Below, one piece after another: positions 18,047 through 26,609 of a stretch of DNA of 64,000 nt. This DNA comes from Pectinatus haikarae (GTDB lineage: Bacteria > Bacillota > Negativicutes > Selenomonadales > Selenomonadaceae): contig NZ_WIQM01000004.1 in the NCBI RefSeq assembly GCF_015732185.1, positions 124,001-188,000 on the forward strand, written 5' to 3'. Position 1 is the stretch's first letter, and every line of letters starts with the position of its first letter. The notes under the pieces are model-generated. The model was given only the letters and a program-made list of their open reading frames with translations, had not been told where the DNA came from and did not search any database. A program made the position numbers and the translations under genes.

Positions 18047-18863
18047 CGTTAAAATAGCGGATTTTGAGGTTGGACCGAAAAATCCCTTGGTTTTGCTGGC
18101 TGGACCATGCGTGCTTGAAGGATATGAAAGAAGCTTATATATTGGCAGACGCGCTAAGGAAATAGCATACAAGCTGGGAATTCCTTATGTATTCAAGGCA
18201 TCTTTCGACAAGGCAAATCGTTCATCATATAAAGGTTTTCGCGGGCCAGGATTGGAAGAAGGTCTGGCAGTTTTGAAAAGAATAAAGCAAGAGCTGAATG
18301 TGCCTGTTGTCAGTGATGTACATTCGGAAGAGCAGGTAGGACCGGCAGGAAAGGTTTTGGATGTAATTCAAATACCTGCCTTTCTCTGCCGTCAGACGGA
18401 TCTCCTTTATGCCGCAGCTAAAACGGGAAAAACTGTCAATGTGAAAAAAGGGCAGTTTATGGCACCAAAAGATATGAAGAATGTAATCGATAAGATCAAG
18501 AGCGCAGGAAATGAGCAAATTATGCTTACGGAAAGAGGCGCATCTTTTGGTTACAATAACCTTGTGGTCGATATGCGGTCATTTCCCATCATGCGCTCTT
18601 TCGGCTATCCGGTTATTTTTGATGCTACGCACAGTGTGCAATTACCGGGAGGCGGCGGCACATGTTCCTCAGGCAATCGTGAATATGTAGAATATTTGAC
18701 CCGTGCTGCAGTAGGCGCAGGCGTAGACGGTTTATTTATGGAAGTGCATGATAACCCTCAGGAAGCTCTTTCTGATGGACCCAATATGGTTTGCCTTGAT
18801 AATTTGGAAGACATATTGAAAGATGCTTTGGCCATACATGAAATTGCAAAAAAACATTTTTGA
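18039..18863 (+). CDS. kdsA: Kdo-8-phosphate synthase KdsA
   Basis: 274 residues. KdsA condenses phosphoenolpyruvate with arabinose-5-phosphate to make Kdo-8-phosphate. Typical motifs are [78 protein letters not shown] and [11 protein letters not shown]. It lies between kdsB and kdsD so the whole Kdo branch is encoded together. Confidence 0.96.
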   Translation: MNNVKIADFEVGPKNPLVLLAGPCVLEGYERSLYIGRRAKEIAYKLGIPYVFKASFDKANRSSYKGFRGPGLEEGLAVLKRIKQELNVPVVSDVHSEEQVGPAGKVLDVIQIPAFLCRQTDLLYAAAKTGKTVNVKKGQFMAPKDMKNVIDKIKSAGNEQIMLTERGASFGYNNLVVDMRSFPIMRSFGYPVIFDATHSVQLPGGGGTCSSGNREYVEYLTRAAVGAGVDGLFMEVHDNPQEALSDGPNMVCLDNLEDILKDALAIHEIAKKHF

Positions 18864-18911
18864 TTGAGTATAAAATAGAATTTGTTCGGTATTAACCGGG
18901 AGGTACACAAA

Positions 18912-19889
18912 TTGGAAGGTACGATAAAGGAGAAGGCACTTGAAGCGCTTGCTATAGAGGCAGACGCTGTAAGGAATCTTGCTGCACATATAAATGATGA
19001 ATTTGAAACAGCAGTTGAGGCTATTCTGCATTGTAAGGGACGTATAATACTGACAGGTATGGGAAAGTCAGGTCATATAGGCAGGAAAATTGCTGCTACG
19101 CTGGCAAGTACGGGGACTCCAGCATTTTTTATGCATCCAGGAGAGGCCTTCCACGGCGACCTTGGCATGGTTACAGATGAAGACATAGTCATGGCATTGT
19201 CACACAGTGGGGAATCTACTGAGGTGGTAAATATTCTGCCTATAATAAAAAGAATAGGCGCTTCCATAATTGCCATGTGCGGTAAGAGGGATTCTTTTCT
19301 TGGGAAAAATGCGGAATACTATATAGACGTGAGCATTGAGAAAGAAGCATGTCCGCTGGGACTGGCACCGACTGCCAGTACGACGGCGACACTTGCAATG
19401 GGAGATGCAGTGGCAATGGCACTCTTATCTGTACGCAATTTTACGGCAAAAGATTTTGCTGTTTTTCATCCAGGAGGAGCATTGGGACGAAGATTGCTGC
19501 TGACAGTGGAGAATGTAATGCACAGTGAAGAAGACAATCCGGTTATTGAAAAAGACAGAACAGCAAAAGAAGCATTGTTTTTAATGACAGATAAAGGTCT
19601 TGGCGCTACTTCGGTAGTTGACAAGTCAGGCAGCTTTATTGGTCTTATTACTGACGGCGATATAAGGCGGGGATTATCCAAAGGAATAGAATTTCTGAAT
19701 GAACCGGTGGAACATCTCATGACAAAATCACCGCTTACCATAACGAAAAATAAAATGGCGGCGGAAGCTCTGGGCATCATGGAAAAACATAAACCTCGTC
19801 CGATAACGGTTTTACCTGTGATTGATGAAAAGAATAAGCCGGTCGGAATCGTTCATCTTACTGATTTATTGCGTCAGGGTGTGGTATAA
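18912..19889 (+). CDS. kdsD: Arabinose-5-phosphate isomerase KdsD (KpsF/GutQ family)
   Basis: 325 residues. It converts ribulose-5-phosphate to arabinose-5-phosphate, the KdsA substrate. TTG 18912 is the likely start, eight bases after GGGAGG at 18898-18903; an in-frame TTG at 18882 lies before that site. Residues about 35-180 are the SIS sugar isomerase domain (ILTGMGKSGHIGRKIAATLASTGTPAFFMHPGEA, split here by position, with ALSHSGEST). Residues about 200-325 hold two CBS domains (VENVMHSEED, VEHLMTKSPLTI). The stop codon overlaps the next ATG by one base. Confidence 0.94.
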   Translation: MEGTIKEKALEALAIEADAVRNLAAHINDEFETAVEAILHCKGRIILTGMGKSGHIGRKIAATLASTGTPAFFMHPGEAFHGDLGMVTDEDIVMALSHSGESTEVVNILPIIKRIGASIIAMCGKRDSFLGKNAEYYIDVSIEKEACPLGLAPTASTTATLAMGDAVAMALLSVRNFTAKDFAVFHPGGALGRRLLLTVENVMHSEEDNPVIEKDRTAKEALFLMTDKGLGATSVVDKSGSFIGLITDGDIRRGLSKGIEFLNEPVEHLMTKSPLTITKNKMAAEALGIMEKHKPRPITVLPVIDEKNKPVGIVHLTDLLRQGVV

Positions 19890-20461
19890 TGCTGCTAAGA
19901 GAAGGCGCTGAAGCGCATGCAGCAAAAGTCCGTATGATCATATTTGATATCGACGGAGTTTTAAGTGATGGCAAGCTGTACTATGGCAGTGATGGTGAAG
20001 CTTTCAAAACTTTTTTTGTAAGAGATGGTCTGGGGATAAGTCTGGCGAGAGAAAACGGAATAAAGCTGGCTATAATAACAGGAAGAAAATCGGCTATAGT
20101 GGAAACTCGCGGGAAAGAATTAAAGTTTGATGCTGTCTATCAAGGAAATCTCTATAAAATGAAGGCCTACGAAGAACTGAAAGCAAATTTTGCCATAACA
20201 GATGAACAGATGGCTTATATTGGCGATGATATTGTTGATTTGCCTATAATGACAAAGGTAGGGTTTCCGGCAGCTGTCGGTGATGCTGTGGAAGAAGTAA
20301 AAAAGACAGCACATTTTGTCAGTGATTTTGCCGGCGGATATGGAGCCGTCAGACAAATCGTAGAATTTATTTTAAAAGCTCAGGGAAAATGGCAGTCAAT
20401 TATAACTGATTATCTTAACGGCGGCAGCTCAGCGAGGATGTTGGATAACAAGTCTCAATAA
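19889..20461 (+). CDS. kdsC: Kdo-8-phosphate phosphatase KdsC
   Basis: 190 residues of the HAD superfamily, subfamily C0. KdsC removes phosphate from Kdo-8-phosphate. The nucleophile motif is IIFDIDGVLSDGKLYYG, motif II is IITGRKS, and the C-terminal acidic motif is YIGDDIVDLPIM. It starts inside the kdsD stop codon (TAATG), giving translational coupling. The C-terminal ~25 residues after IVEFILKAQGKW are a short extension typical of Firmicutes versions. Confidence 0.93.
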   Translation: MLLREGAEAHAAKVRMIIFDIDGVLSDGKLYYGSDGEAFKTFFVRDGLGISLARENGIKLAIITGRKSAIVETRGKELKFDAVYQGNLYKMKAYEELKANFAITDEQMAYIGDDIVDLPIMTKVGFPAAVGDAVEEVKKTAHFVSDFAGGYGAVRQIVEFILKAQGKWQSIITDYLNGGSSARMLDNKSQ

Positions 20462-20594
20462 GCATACTGTTGCCGTCATCATTGACAAAGTGACAGAACA
20501 GCAGTCCGCTCCGACGGAAAAACAGCTGTCGGAGGAGTCTGCCAGCATTGCAGGATTCGGACTGCGCAGATACAAGCTGGGAGGGAAAACGCCG

Positions 20595-21494
20595 TTGCAA
20601 TATTATATCTTGAAGTTTTTGAGTTTTTTTATGTGCCTGATGCCGCATAAATTTTTATTATTTATCGGTAAAATATTGGGCATATTATATTTTCAGCTGA
20701 TTGCTAAGGAACGTAAACGGGCAATTCTGCAGATGCGCGCATCTCTGGGAAACGGTGAGACAGAGGCAGCGGAACTTGTCCGTCAGTCTTTTATAAATAT
20801 GGGTAAGGCGTTTGTAGAGATTCTTTATATGCCGCGGCTTAATAAGGACAATATAAATTATTTTGTTGACCCAGAAGGAATAGAAAAATTGCGTGAGGCA
20901 TTGCGGGAAGAACATGGCGTAGTTGTTCTGACAGGACATGTTGGTAATTGGGAATGGATGGCGGCTTCGTTGGCCTTTAATGGTATCCCTACCACAACGA
21001 TAGTAAAACCGCAGCCAAACGCACAGCATACACGTATATTGAATGAATACCGTGAAATGGTTGGAGTAGAAGTTTTTGCCCGGGGGACAAGTGAGCTATT
21101 GGCTGCAGCCAGAGCACTCAAAAAGGGTAAAATTCTTGGATTTTTAGCCGATCAAGATGCTGGTCCCGGTGGGGCATTCATTGATTTTTTTGGCAGACCG
21201 GCATCAACACCGCTCGGCCCTGCTGTATTTGCCCGCAAATTTTTATCACCGGTGGTTCCCTTATTTATCGTACGCTGTGAGAACGGCAGACACAGACTCA
21301 TAGTCGGTGATATTATGCGATATGAAAATACCGGCGATACAGATGCTGATTTGTTAAGATTTACTGTAAAGATGACAAAATTTGTTGAAAATGTTATCAG
21401 AGAAAATCCTACGCAATGGCTGTGGTTCCAAAAAAGATGGAATACAGCTTCGGACGAAAAAAAAATAAAACATCATGTATCAGGAAGACGATAA
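20595..21494 (+). CDS. lpxL: Lipid A acyltransferase, LpxL/HtrB family
   Basis: 299 residues from TTG 20595, which is ten bases after GGGAGGG at 20579-20585. A GTG at 20490 would add 35 polar residues but has no ribosome-binding site, so the long form is less likely. The family transfers secondary acyl chains to Kdo-lipid A. The HX4(D/E) catalytic motif is seen as TGHVGNWEWM, with downstream GFLADQDAGPGGAFIDFFG and NPTQWLWFQKRWN. An N-terminal hydrophobic region anchors it. It is the only late acyltransferase in the window, so whether it adds one or two chains is open. Confidence 0.9.
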   Translation: MQYYILKFLSFFMCLMPHKFLLFIGKILGILYFQLIAKERKRAILQMRASLGNGETEAAELVRQSFINMGKAFVEILYMPRLNKDNINYFVDPEGIEKLREALREEHGVVVLTGHVGNWEWMAASLAFNGIPTTTIVKPQPNAQHTRILNEYREMVGVEVFARGTSELLAAARALKKGKILGFLADQDAGPGGAFIDFFGRPASTPLGPAVFARKFLSPVVPLFIVRCENGRHRLIVGDIMRYENTGDTDADLLRFTVKMTKFVENVIRENPTQWLWFQKRWNTASDEKKIKHHVSGRR

Positions 21495-21497
21495 CAC

Positions 21498-22064
21498 ATG
21501 AAAAGCTTAAAAATTAATAAAAATAAAATAGCAATATATGGATTCATTATAGTTGTTATCGCAGTCTGTGTCTGGGCTGTGGCGACAAAACCTGTTCCAC
21601 AGAAAAAAGCAGCCGATGATGTTAAAAATGAACAGACCATGGATTATACGGGAAATACCATCGTTGAAGAGCGCAATGGCAAAAAAGTATGGGAATTAAG
21701 TGCGGATAATATTAAAATGGATCCACAGACACAGAAAGCAGAAATGGAGAATATCCATGGTAAATATTATGAGGAAAATGGGCAGATACTTGTTTTGACA
21801 GCACCGCATGGGATATATGATGACAAGTCTAAAAATATACTCATGGATAATGGCGTACATGCGCAAAGTGATGACGGAATGGTCTTTGATGCGGAAAAGG
21901 TATCATGGGATAATGCGGCGCAAATATTTGTCGGTGAGGGAAGTATAAAGATAACAAAAGGTGATATGCAGGCTCAGGGAGATAGAATTGAAAGCAGCAA
22001 TGCTTTTCTTCAGTTCAAACTGTCGGGCAATGCGCATATAGTAAAGGGGCGTGGCGCAAATTGA
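21498..22064 (+). CDS. lptC: LPS export protein LptC
   Basis: 188 residues. LptC is the bitopic inner-membrane protein that passes LPS from LptBFG to LptA. One membrane helix (IAIYGFIIVVIAVCVWAVA, residues 12-30) is followed by a periplasmic beta-jellyroll with the DUF1239-type pattern (TIVEERNGKKVWELSADNI, LTAPHGIYDDKSKNILMDNGV, VSWDNAAQIFVGEG). Its stop overlaps the lptA start by four bases. Confidence 0.9.
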   Translation: MKSLKINKNKIAIYGFIIVVIAVCVWAVATKPVPQKKAADDVKNEQTMDYTGNTIVEERNGKKVWELSADNIKMDPQTQKAEMENIHGKYYEENGQILVLTAPHGIYDDKSKNILMDNGVHAQSDDGMVFDAEKVSWDNAAQIFVGEGSIKITKGDMQAQGDRIESSNAFLQFKLSGNAHIVKGRGAN

Positions 22065-22747
22065 AAATGAACAGCGGAATAAAAATAGCTGCAGCAGTTT
22101 TTCTGACAATGGTTTTATATGCGGGAAATGCTTTGGCTGATACGGGAAAACCTACCGAATTGAATGCCAATACCGTTGAGTATGATACAAGCTCTGGTGT
22201 TATAACAGCTACTGGAAATGTTGTAATGATACAGGAAAGTTCACGCATCAGCGGCGCACAAGCCGTTTATAACTCAAAAACGAGTGAGGGCCATATAACA
22301 GGAAATGTCGTTGCCGATAAGGAAAATCTGCATATGACAGCCAATGAGGTTTTTACGCAGGGTTCAAATATGCTTATTGCCAATGGCAATGTAGTGGCTC
22401 ATCAACTGGATAAAACTATATCCGGTCCGCGGCTGGAATATAATTCTGATACTAATTATGCACTTATGCCAAATAGCGGAACTATTGTGACAGCAGAAGG
22501 TACGATTACCGGAAACCGCTTGGAGGCTTATCTGCAGGATAATCATTTTATTGCTGTGGGCAATGTGCATATAACCAGTCAGACACGTAATATAGATGCA
22601 TACAGTAATAATGCCGATTATTATGGCAATGATAACAATAAAGTCATTTTGACCGGCAACGCGGTTGCTATGCAGGATAATAATACATTGCGCGGAGAAA
22701 AGCTTACCTTATATCTGAACGATACGGGACAAGCAGCGGTAAAATAA
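22061..22747 (+). CDS. lptA: LPS periplasmic bridge protein LptA (OstA domain)
   Basis: 228 residues with a signal peptide (IKIAAAVFLTMVLYAGNALA). LptA polymerises into the periplasmic LPS bridge. Repeated OstA-type beta-jellyroll units are visible: TELNANTVEYDTSSGVITATGNVVM, HITGNVVADKENLHMTANEV (shortened here), GTITGNRLEAYLQDNHFIAVGNVHI and DNNKVILTGNAVAMQDNNTLRGEKLTLYL by position. It is longer than E. coli LptA (185), consistent with an extra repeat. TTG 22061 is placed 11 bases after AAAGGGG; ATG 22067 is the alternative. Confidence 0.9.
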   Translation: MKMNSGIKIAAAVFLTMVLYAGNALADTGKPTELNANTVEYDTSSGVITATGNVVMIQESSRISGAQAVYNSKTSEGHITGNVVADKENLHMTANEVFTQGSNMLIANGNVVAHQLDKTISGPRLEYNSDTNYALMPNSGTIVTAEGTITGNRLEAYLQDNHFIAVGNVHITSQTRNIDAYSNNADYYGNDNNKVILTGNAVAMQDNNTLRGEKLTLYLNDTGQAAVK

Positions 22748-22760
22748 GAATATCTGTACA

Positions 22761-22783
22761 GCGGCGCGTTTTGCGCCGCCTTT
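22761..22783 (+). terminator. GC-rich hairpin after lptA
   Basis: GCGGCGC (22761-22767) pairs with GCGCCGC (22773-22779), followed by CTTTG. The T tract is weak, so it may act as a partial terminator or an mRNA-stabilising end. Confidence 0.55.
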
Positions 22784-22907
22784 GTAATATAAAAAACAAT
22801 TGCGGTTCATTTTACTTTTGATCGGTATCTGGCGGATAGCGGCAAAATAAATGATTTTAAGTAAATTTGATTTTTGCATTGCAATATTGATAATATTTGT
22901 TTATATT

Positions 22908-22936
22908 AAAAAGTGCATATTAAATATGCACTTTTT
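22908..22936. terminator. Perfect inverted repeat, probable terminator before lptB
   Basis: AAAAAGTGCATAT (22908-22920) and ATATGCACTTTTT (22924-22936) are perfect 13-base arms around TAA. The T-rich 3' arm fits a Rho-independent terminator. It lies 44 bases upstream of lptB and so splits the lpt genes into two transcripts unless it is read through. Confidence 0.75.
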
Positions 22937-22980
22937 AAATGAATAATGTCTGGCAGTGAGACTATCTTGGAGGTACGGAC

Positions 22981-23700
22981 TTGAGTATAGAAGTAAAGGA
23001 ACTTATAAAGACCTATAAAGGACGCAATGTAGTAGATAATGTGTCCTTGAATGTGCAAAAAGGAGAAATCGTGGGATTGCTTGGACCAAATGGTGCCGGT
23101 AAGACTACGACTTTTTATATGATAATAGGGATAGAACGTCCGACGAAGGGACAGATTTTTTTGTCTGATGTGAATGTCACGGGGATGCCTATGTATAAAA
23201 GGGCTGAACTGGGCATTAGCTATCTGGCACAGGAATCATCTATTTTTCGTAAGCTGACAGTTGAGGAAAATATACTGGCAATTTTAGAAACAACCTCATT
23301 GACAAAAAGTGATCAGCATAAGAAAAAGGACGAACTGCTGAAAGAATTTGGTCTTGAACGTGTCAGCATGCGAAAAGGGCTGCAGCTTTCGGGAGGAGAG
23401 CGGCGAAGAGCTGAAATTGCCAGATGCTTGGCATTGGAACCGCAGTTTATTTTACTTGATGAGCCATTTGCAGGGATCGATCCTCTGGCAGTAGCCGATA
23501 TTCAAGGTATAATAGCATATCTGTGTAAACGGGGTATGGGAATACTGATCACAGATCATAATGTCCGTGAAACTTTGAATATAGTGCACAGGGCTTATAT
23601 CATGAATGAAGGGAAAATTCTTGTTTCGGGTGACAGTAAGACAATAGCCGGCAGCCAGGTTGCCAGAAAATTTTATCTGGGCGACAATTTTACATTATAG
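22981..23700 (+). CDS. lptB: LPS export ABC transporter ATPase LptB
   Basis: 239 residues. LptB powers LPS extraction by the LptBFG complex. TTG start at 22981 behind CTTGGAGG. It has Walker [17 protein letters not shown], an LptB-like Q-loop region [20 protein letters not shown], signature [16 protein letters not shown], Walker [17 protein letters not shown] and the H-loop [10 protein letters not shown]. The pattern [13 protein letters not shown] separates LptB from branched-chain amino acid ATPases. The permease gene starts 13 bases after its stop. Confidence 0.94.
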   Translation: MSIEVKELIKTYKGRNVVDNVSLNVQKGEIVGLLGPNGAGKTTTFYMIIGIERPTKGQIFLSDVNVTGMPMYKRAELGISYLAQESSIFRKLTVEENILAILETTSLTKSDQHKKKDELLKEFGLERVSMRKGLQLSGGERRRAEIARCLALEPQFILLDEPFAGIDPLAVADIQGIIAYLCKRGMGILITDHNVRETLNIVHRAYIMNEGKILVSGDSKTIAGSQVARKFYLGDNFTL

Positions 23701-23713
23701 GAGCAGATTGTAC

Positions 23714-24799
23714 ATGCGAATTTTAGACCGATATATATTGAAAGAAATATTAGTAGCCTTCTTGTTCGGCATTTTTGCTTTTTCCGCTGTTTTTATCGGT
23801 TCGGGTACACTGTTCCGGATCGCCCAGTATGTTACGCAGTATGGAGCATCATTTTCTTCTGTAATACGTTTATTTATTTACAGTATGCCGGCGATAATGC
23901 TCTGGACCTTTCCGATGTCTATGCTTTTGGCATCGCTGCTGGTCTTTGGCAAGCTGTCAGGAGCAAGTGAAATAACGGCTATGAAATCCTGTGGTATAAG
24001 CCTGTACCGTATTATGCGTCCTATAATAGTAATGGGAATTGTTGTCAGTATTTTTGCAATAGCCTTTAACGAATATGTGGTGCCCTGGGCTAACCAGGCT
24101 TATGCTGATGTGGTTAATTATGAAATTAAAAATAGTGCTTCACCTCAGTCAAGAGAACATATAATTCTAAAAGAAATCAAGGATGGAAATATTCAGCGTC
24201 TTATCTATGCTCGCAGGTATGATGCCGAAAAAAATCGTATGGAGTGGGTGTCCATGCAGGATTTTGAAGACGGAAAATTGGTAAGGGTAGAAAACGCTGA
24301 CTATGCAGATTGGACAAATAATGAATGGCTGCTGCATAATGGAGTGATATACTCCATAGCAGACGGAGAAATGTCGCATACCATGCATTTCGATACACAA
24401 AAATTACCTATACAGGAAAGTCCGGATAATATAATACGAGAGCAGAAAAAACCGGAAGAAATGACTATGAAAGAATTGGGAGCGCAGATAAAAATAATGC
24501 GCGGACAGTATGTTGATACAACAGATCTGGAAATAGAGCTGTATCAGAGAATAACTGTGCCGATGGCAAGCTTCATCTTCACATTGATCGGCGCTCCGCT
24601 TGGGTTACAGCCCAACCGCAATAGTTCATCTATCGGTTTTGGTTTAAGTATTATCATTATTTTTATATACTATACTCTGATGACGATAGCTGGTGTTGTC
24701 GGCAGAGTGGGTATCCCGCCTGCCTATGCAGTGTGGCTGCCAAATTTAATAGGTGCAGCCATCGGCTGCTATTTGATCAGAAAAGCGGGGCGCATTTAA
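23714..24799 (+). CDS. LPS export permease, LptF/LptG family
   Basis: 361 residues from ATG 23714, ten bases after AGGAG at 23699-23703. The YjgP/YjgQ family supplies the membrane part of LptBFG. The N-terminus MRILDRYILKEILVAFLFGIF is typical; three helices precede a periplasmic jellyroll domain (about residues 120-265) and three helices follow (ASFIFTLIGAPLGLQ, GLSIIIIFIYYTLMTIAGVVG, LIGAAIGCYLIRKAG). E. coli uses two different permeases, LptF and LptG. Only one gene is present here, so it may act as a homodimer or have a partner elsewhere. Confidence 0.9.
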   Translation: MRILDRYILKEILVAFLFGIFAFSAVFIGSGTLFRIAQYVTQYGASFSSVIRLFIYSMPAIMLWTFPMSMLLASLLVFGKLSGASEITAMKSCGISLYRIMRPIIVMGIVVSIFAIAFNEYVVPWANQAYADVVNYEIKNSASPQSREHIILKEIKDGNIQRLIYARRYDAEKNRMEWVSMQDFEDGKLVRVENADYADWTNNEWLLHNGVIYSIADGEMSHTMHFDTQKLPIQESPDNIIREQKKPEEMTMKELGAQIKIMRGQYVDTTDLEIELYQRITVPMASFIFTLIGAPLGLQPNRNSSSIGFGLSIIIIFIYYTLMTIAGVVGRVGIPPAYAVWLPNLIGAAIGCYLIRKAGRI

Positions 24800-24947
24800 C
24801 ATATGACGGATTTATGGAGCTGACAGCAGCTTGCATATAGGTGTATGTAAAAATTTTAAAAGAGAAAAGAATAAGTTGTCTGATATAAAAAGAATTTGCA
24901 GCTGATGCATTTGATTGGTAAGTGATTGCCAGAAAGGGGGCTTTTTG

Positions 24948-26147
24948 ATGTATGGTATCGTATTGATAGTGGTATTGATTATAGTTGGCGGACTTATAGC
25001 CTTTATTGGAGACCGTTTGGGCAGTAAGGTAGGTAAGCGGAAAATGTCGCTTTTTGGCTTGAGACCAAGGCATACATCAATAATAGTGACAATAGTTACG
25101 GGAATTGCAATCACTACAGTGACATTTGGTGCTATGGCTGTTATTTCCAAAGATGTCAGAACTGCCCTTTTTGGTATGGAAAAGCTTCAGCAGAGAATAA
25201 AGATAACGCAGGAAGATCTTAATAAAGCGGACAGTGATCTGGATAGTGCAAAACAGGAACAAAAACATATGCAGGTGAACTTGGAAGATACCAGAAATGA
25301 ACTGGTAGATGCTAAGATCCAGACTGAAAAGATGAAAGAGCATCAGGCAAAGCTGCTGGCGGATAATGCCGAACTTGAAAATCAGAACACAGATCTGTCA
25401 GGACAGAATATCTATCTGAATGCAACCAATAATACGCTGCAGCTGTATAATAATGAACTTAAGAGCGGCAATAATATACTGCAGGAGCAAAACAATGACC
25501 TGGTGAAAAGAAACGGGGATCTGAGCAGTAAAAGGATAGTCTACCAGGCAGGTGAACTTATTTTCGGCGGGGTAGTCCCTGCGACCACAGACCGAGGGGC
25601 AGCACAGAACGGACTGGCAAAACTCATAGCGATGGCAAATACGAGAATTGCCGGCACCACGGACGGTGGTCAGGCGGATCAGGCCGGAATATGGATCTAC
25701 CCCGAAGAATATGAAAATACAATCACTAAAATCAGTTCGGTGAACAAGGATATGGTAGTCAGACTCATAGCTGCATCAAATTTGGTAAAGGGTGAACCGG
25801 TGCGAAGTAATATAGAGCTGTATCCGGATAAAACTGTTTATCAGGATGGGACCATGATAACAAGCGGCGAATTTGTTATGGACGGAAGTCAAAATACAGC
25901 GCAGCAAGTTCTTTTGGGTTTTCTGCATGACATAAACACTATAGCATCAGCCAATGGTATACTTCCCGATCCTTTAAGAGGATCCATAGGTGTTATCAGT
26001 ATGGATCAGCTGTACAGTGTAACTGAAACAATGGCCAGAGTGAAGGGAAAAATCAAACTGACTGCTTATTCAAACGGGGCAACGAATATATTGGGACCGC
26101 TGCGGCTGGTATTGAAAGTGGATGATCTGGATAATAATGGAAACTGA
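24948..26147 (+). CDS. DUF3084 membrane protein with coiled coil
   Basis: 399 residues from ATG 24948 behind AAAGGGGG. DUF3084 proteins have no established function. Two N-terminal membrane helices (IVLIVVLIIVGGLIAFIG and IIVTIVTGIAITTVTFGAMAV) flank a cytoplasmic GSKVGKRKMSLFGLRPRHTS loop. A coiled coil of about 120 residues follows, rich in Asn/Gln/Leu heptads, then a globular domain (EYENTITKISSVN, LGFLHDINTIASANG). It overlaps the next gene, so the two are co-translated. The family is common in cyanobacteria and Firmicutes. Confidence 0.85.
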   Translation: MYGIVLIVVLIIVGGLIAFIGDRLGSKVGKRKMSLFGLRPRHTSIIVTIVTGIAITTVTFGAMAVISKDVRTALFGMEKLQQRIKITQEDLNKADSDLDSAKQEQKHMQVNLEDTRNELVDAKIQTEKMKEHQAKLLADNAELENQNTDLSGQNIYLNATNNTLQLYNNELKSGNNILQEQNNDLVKRNGDLSSKRIVYQAGELIFGGVVPATTDRGAAQNGLAKLIAMANTRIAGTTDGGQADQAGIWIYPEEYENTITKISSVNKDMVVRLIAASNLVKGEPVRSNIELYPDKTVYQDGTMITSGEFVMDGSQNTAQQVLLGFLHDINTIASANGILPDPLRGSIGVISMDQLYSVTETMARVKGKIKLTAYSNGATNILGPLRLVLKVDDLDNNGN

Positions 26148-26556
26148 TGAAAAATGCATAATTGCTATAGATCCCGGACGGGAAAAGTGTGGTGTGGCAG
26201 TGCTGACAGTCAACAGAAGAACATTGGTTCAGAAGACAGTATCTGCGGGGAAATTAGCAGCTGTTTTAAAAGCTTTGGAAATAAGATATCAGATAACAGT
26301 TTTTGCACTGGGCAGCGGAACCACGGGAAAGATGACAAAAAAAATGCTTGAGGAGGAATTTCCTTCTATGAAAGTTGTTGTAGTCGATGAATACAGAACG
26401 ACGGACGAGGCCAGAAAACGATATTGGCAGGAAAATCCGCCTAAGGGATTATTGCGTTTTATTCCGTCGGGCATGCTTGTACCGCCGGTGCCTGTGGATG
26501 ATTTTGCTGCGGTTGTTATCGGTGAAAAATATCTGACACATATGAAGAATTTGTGA
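26137..26556 (+). CDS. YqgF/RuvC-fold (RNase H-like) protein
   Basis: 139 residues. The N-terminal strand IIAIDPGREKCGVAVL is the RNase H-fold DPG motif; VVVDEYRTTDEARKRYW matches the YqgF 'DE-T-EA' segment, and VPVDDFAAVVIGEKYL the final acidic motif. The three acidic positions needed for metal binding appear to be present. YqgF relatives process pre-16S rRNA or resemble Holliday junction resolvases; this divergent member could do neither. ATG 26137 overlaps the DUF3084 stop; ATG 26122 is a possible longer start. The coupling to DUF3084 is seen, the function is not known. Confidence 0.7.
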   Translation: METDEKCIIAIDPGREKCGVAVLTVNRRTLVQKTVSAGKLAAVLKALEIRYQITVFALGSGTTGKMTKKMLEEEFPSMKVVVVDEYRTTDEARKRYWQENPPKGLLRFIPSGMLVPPVPVDDFAAVVIGEKYLTHMKNL

Positions 26557-26609
26557 CTTTATTGCCGATTTTGCGTGAAGAGATCAGTGAAAGCAGGGAT
26601 GTAAAATCT

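Noticed and set aside
17333-18172. 279-codon minus-strand open frame
   Set aside because: It is a shadow of kdsB and kdsA; composition is Cys/His/Ile-rich, as expected for antisense of coding sequence.
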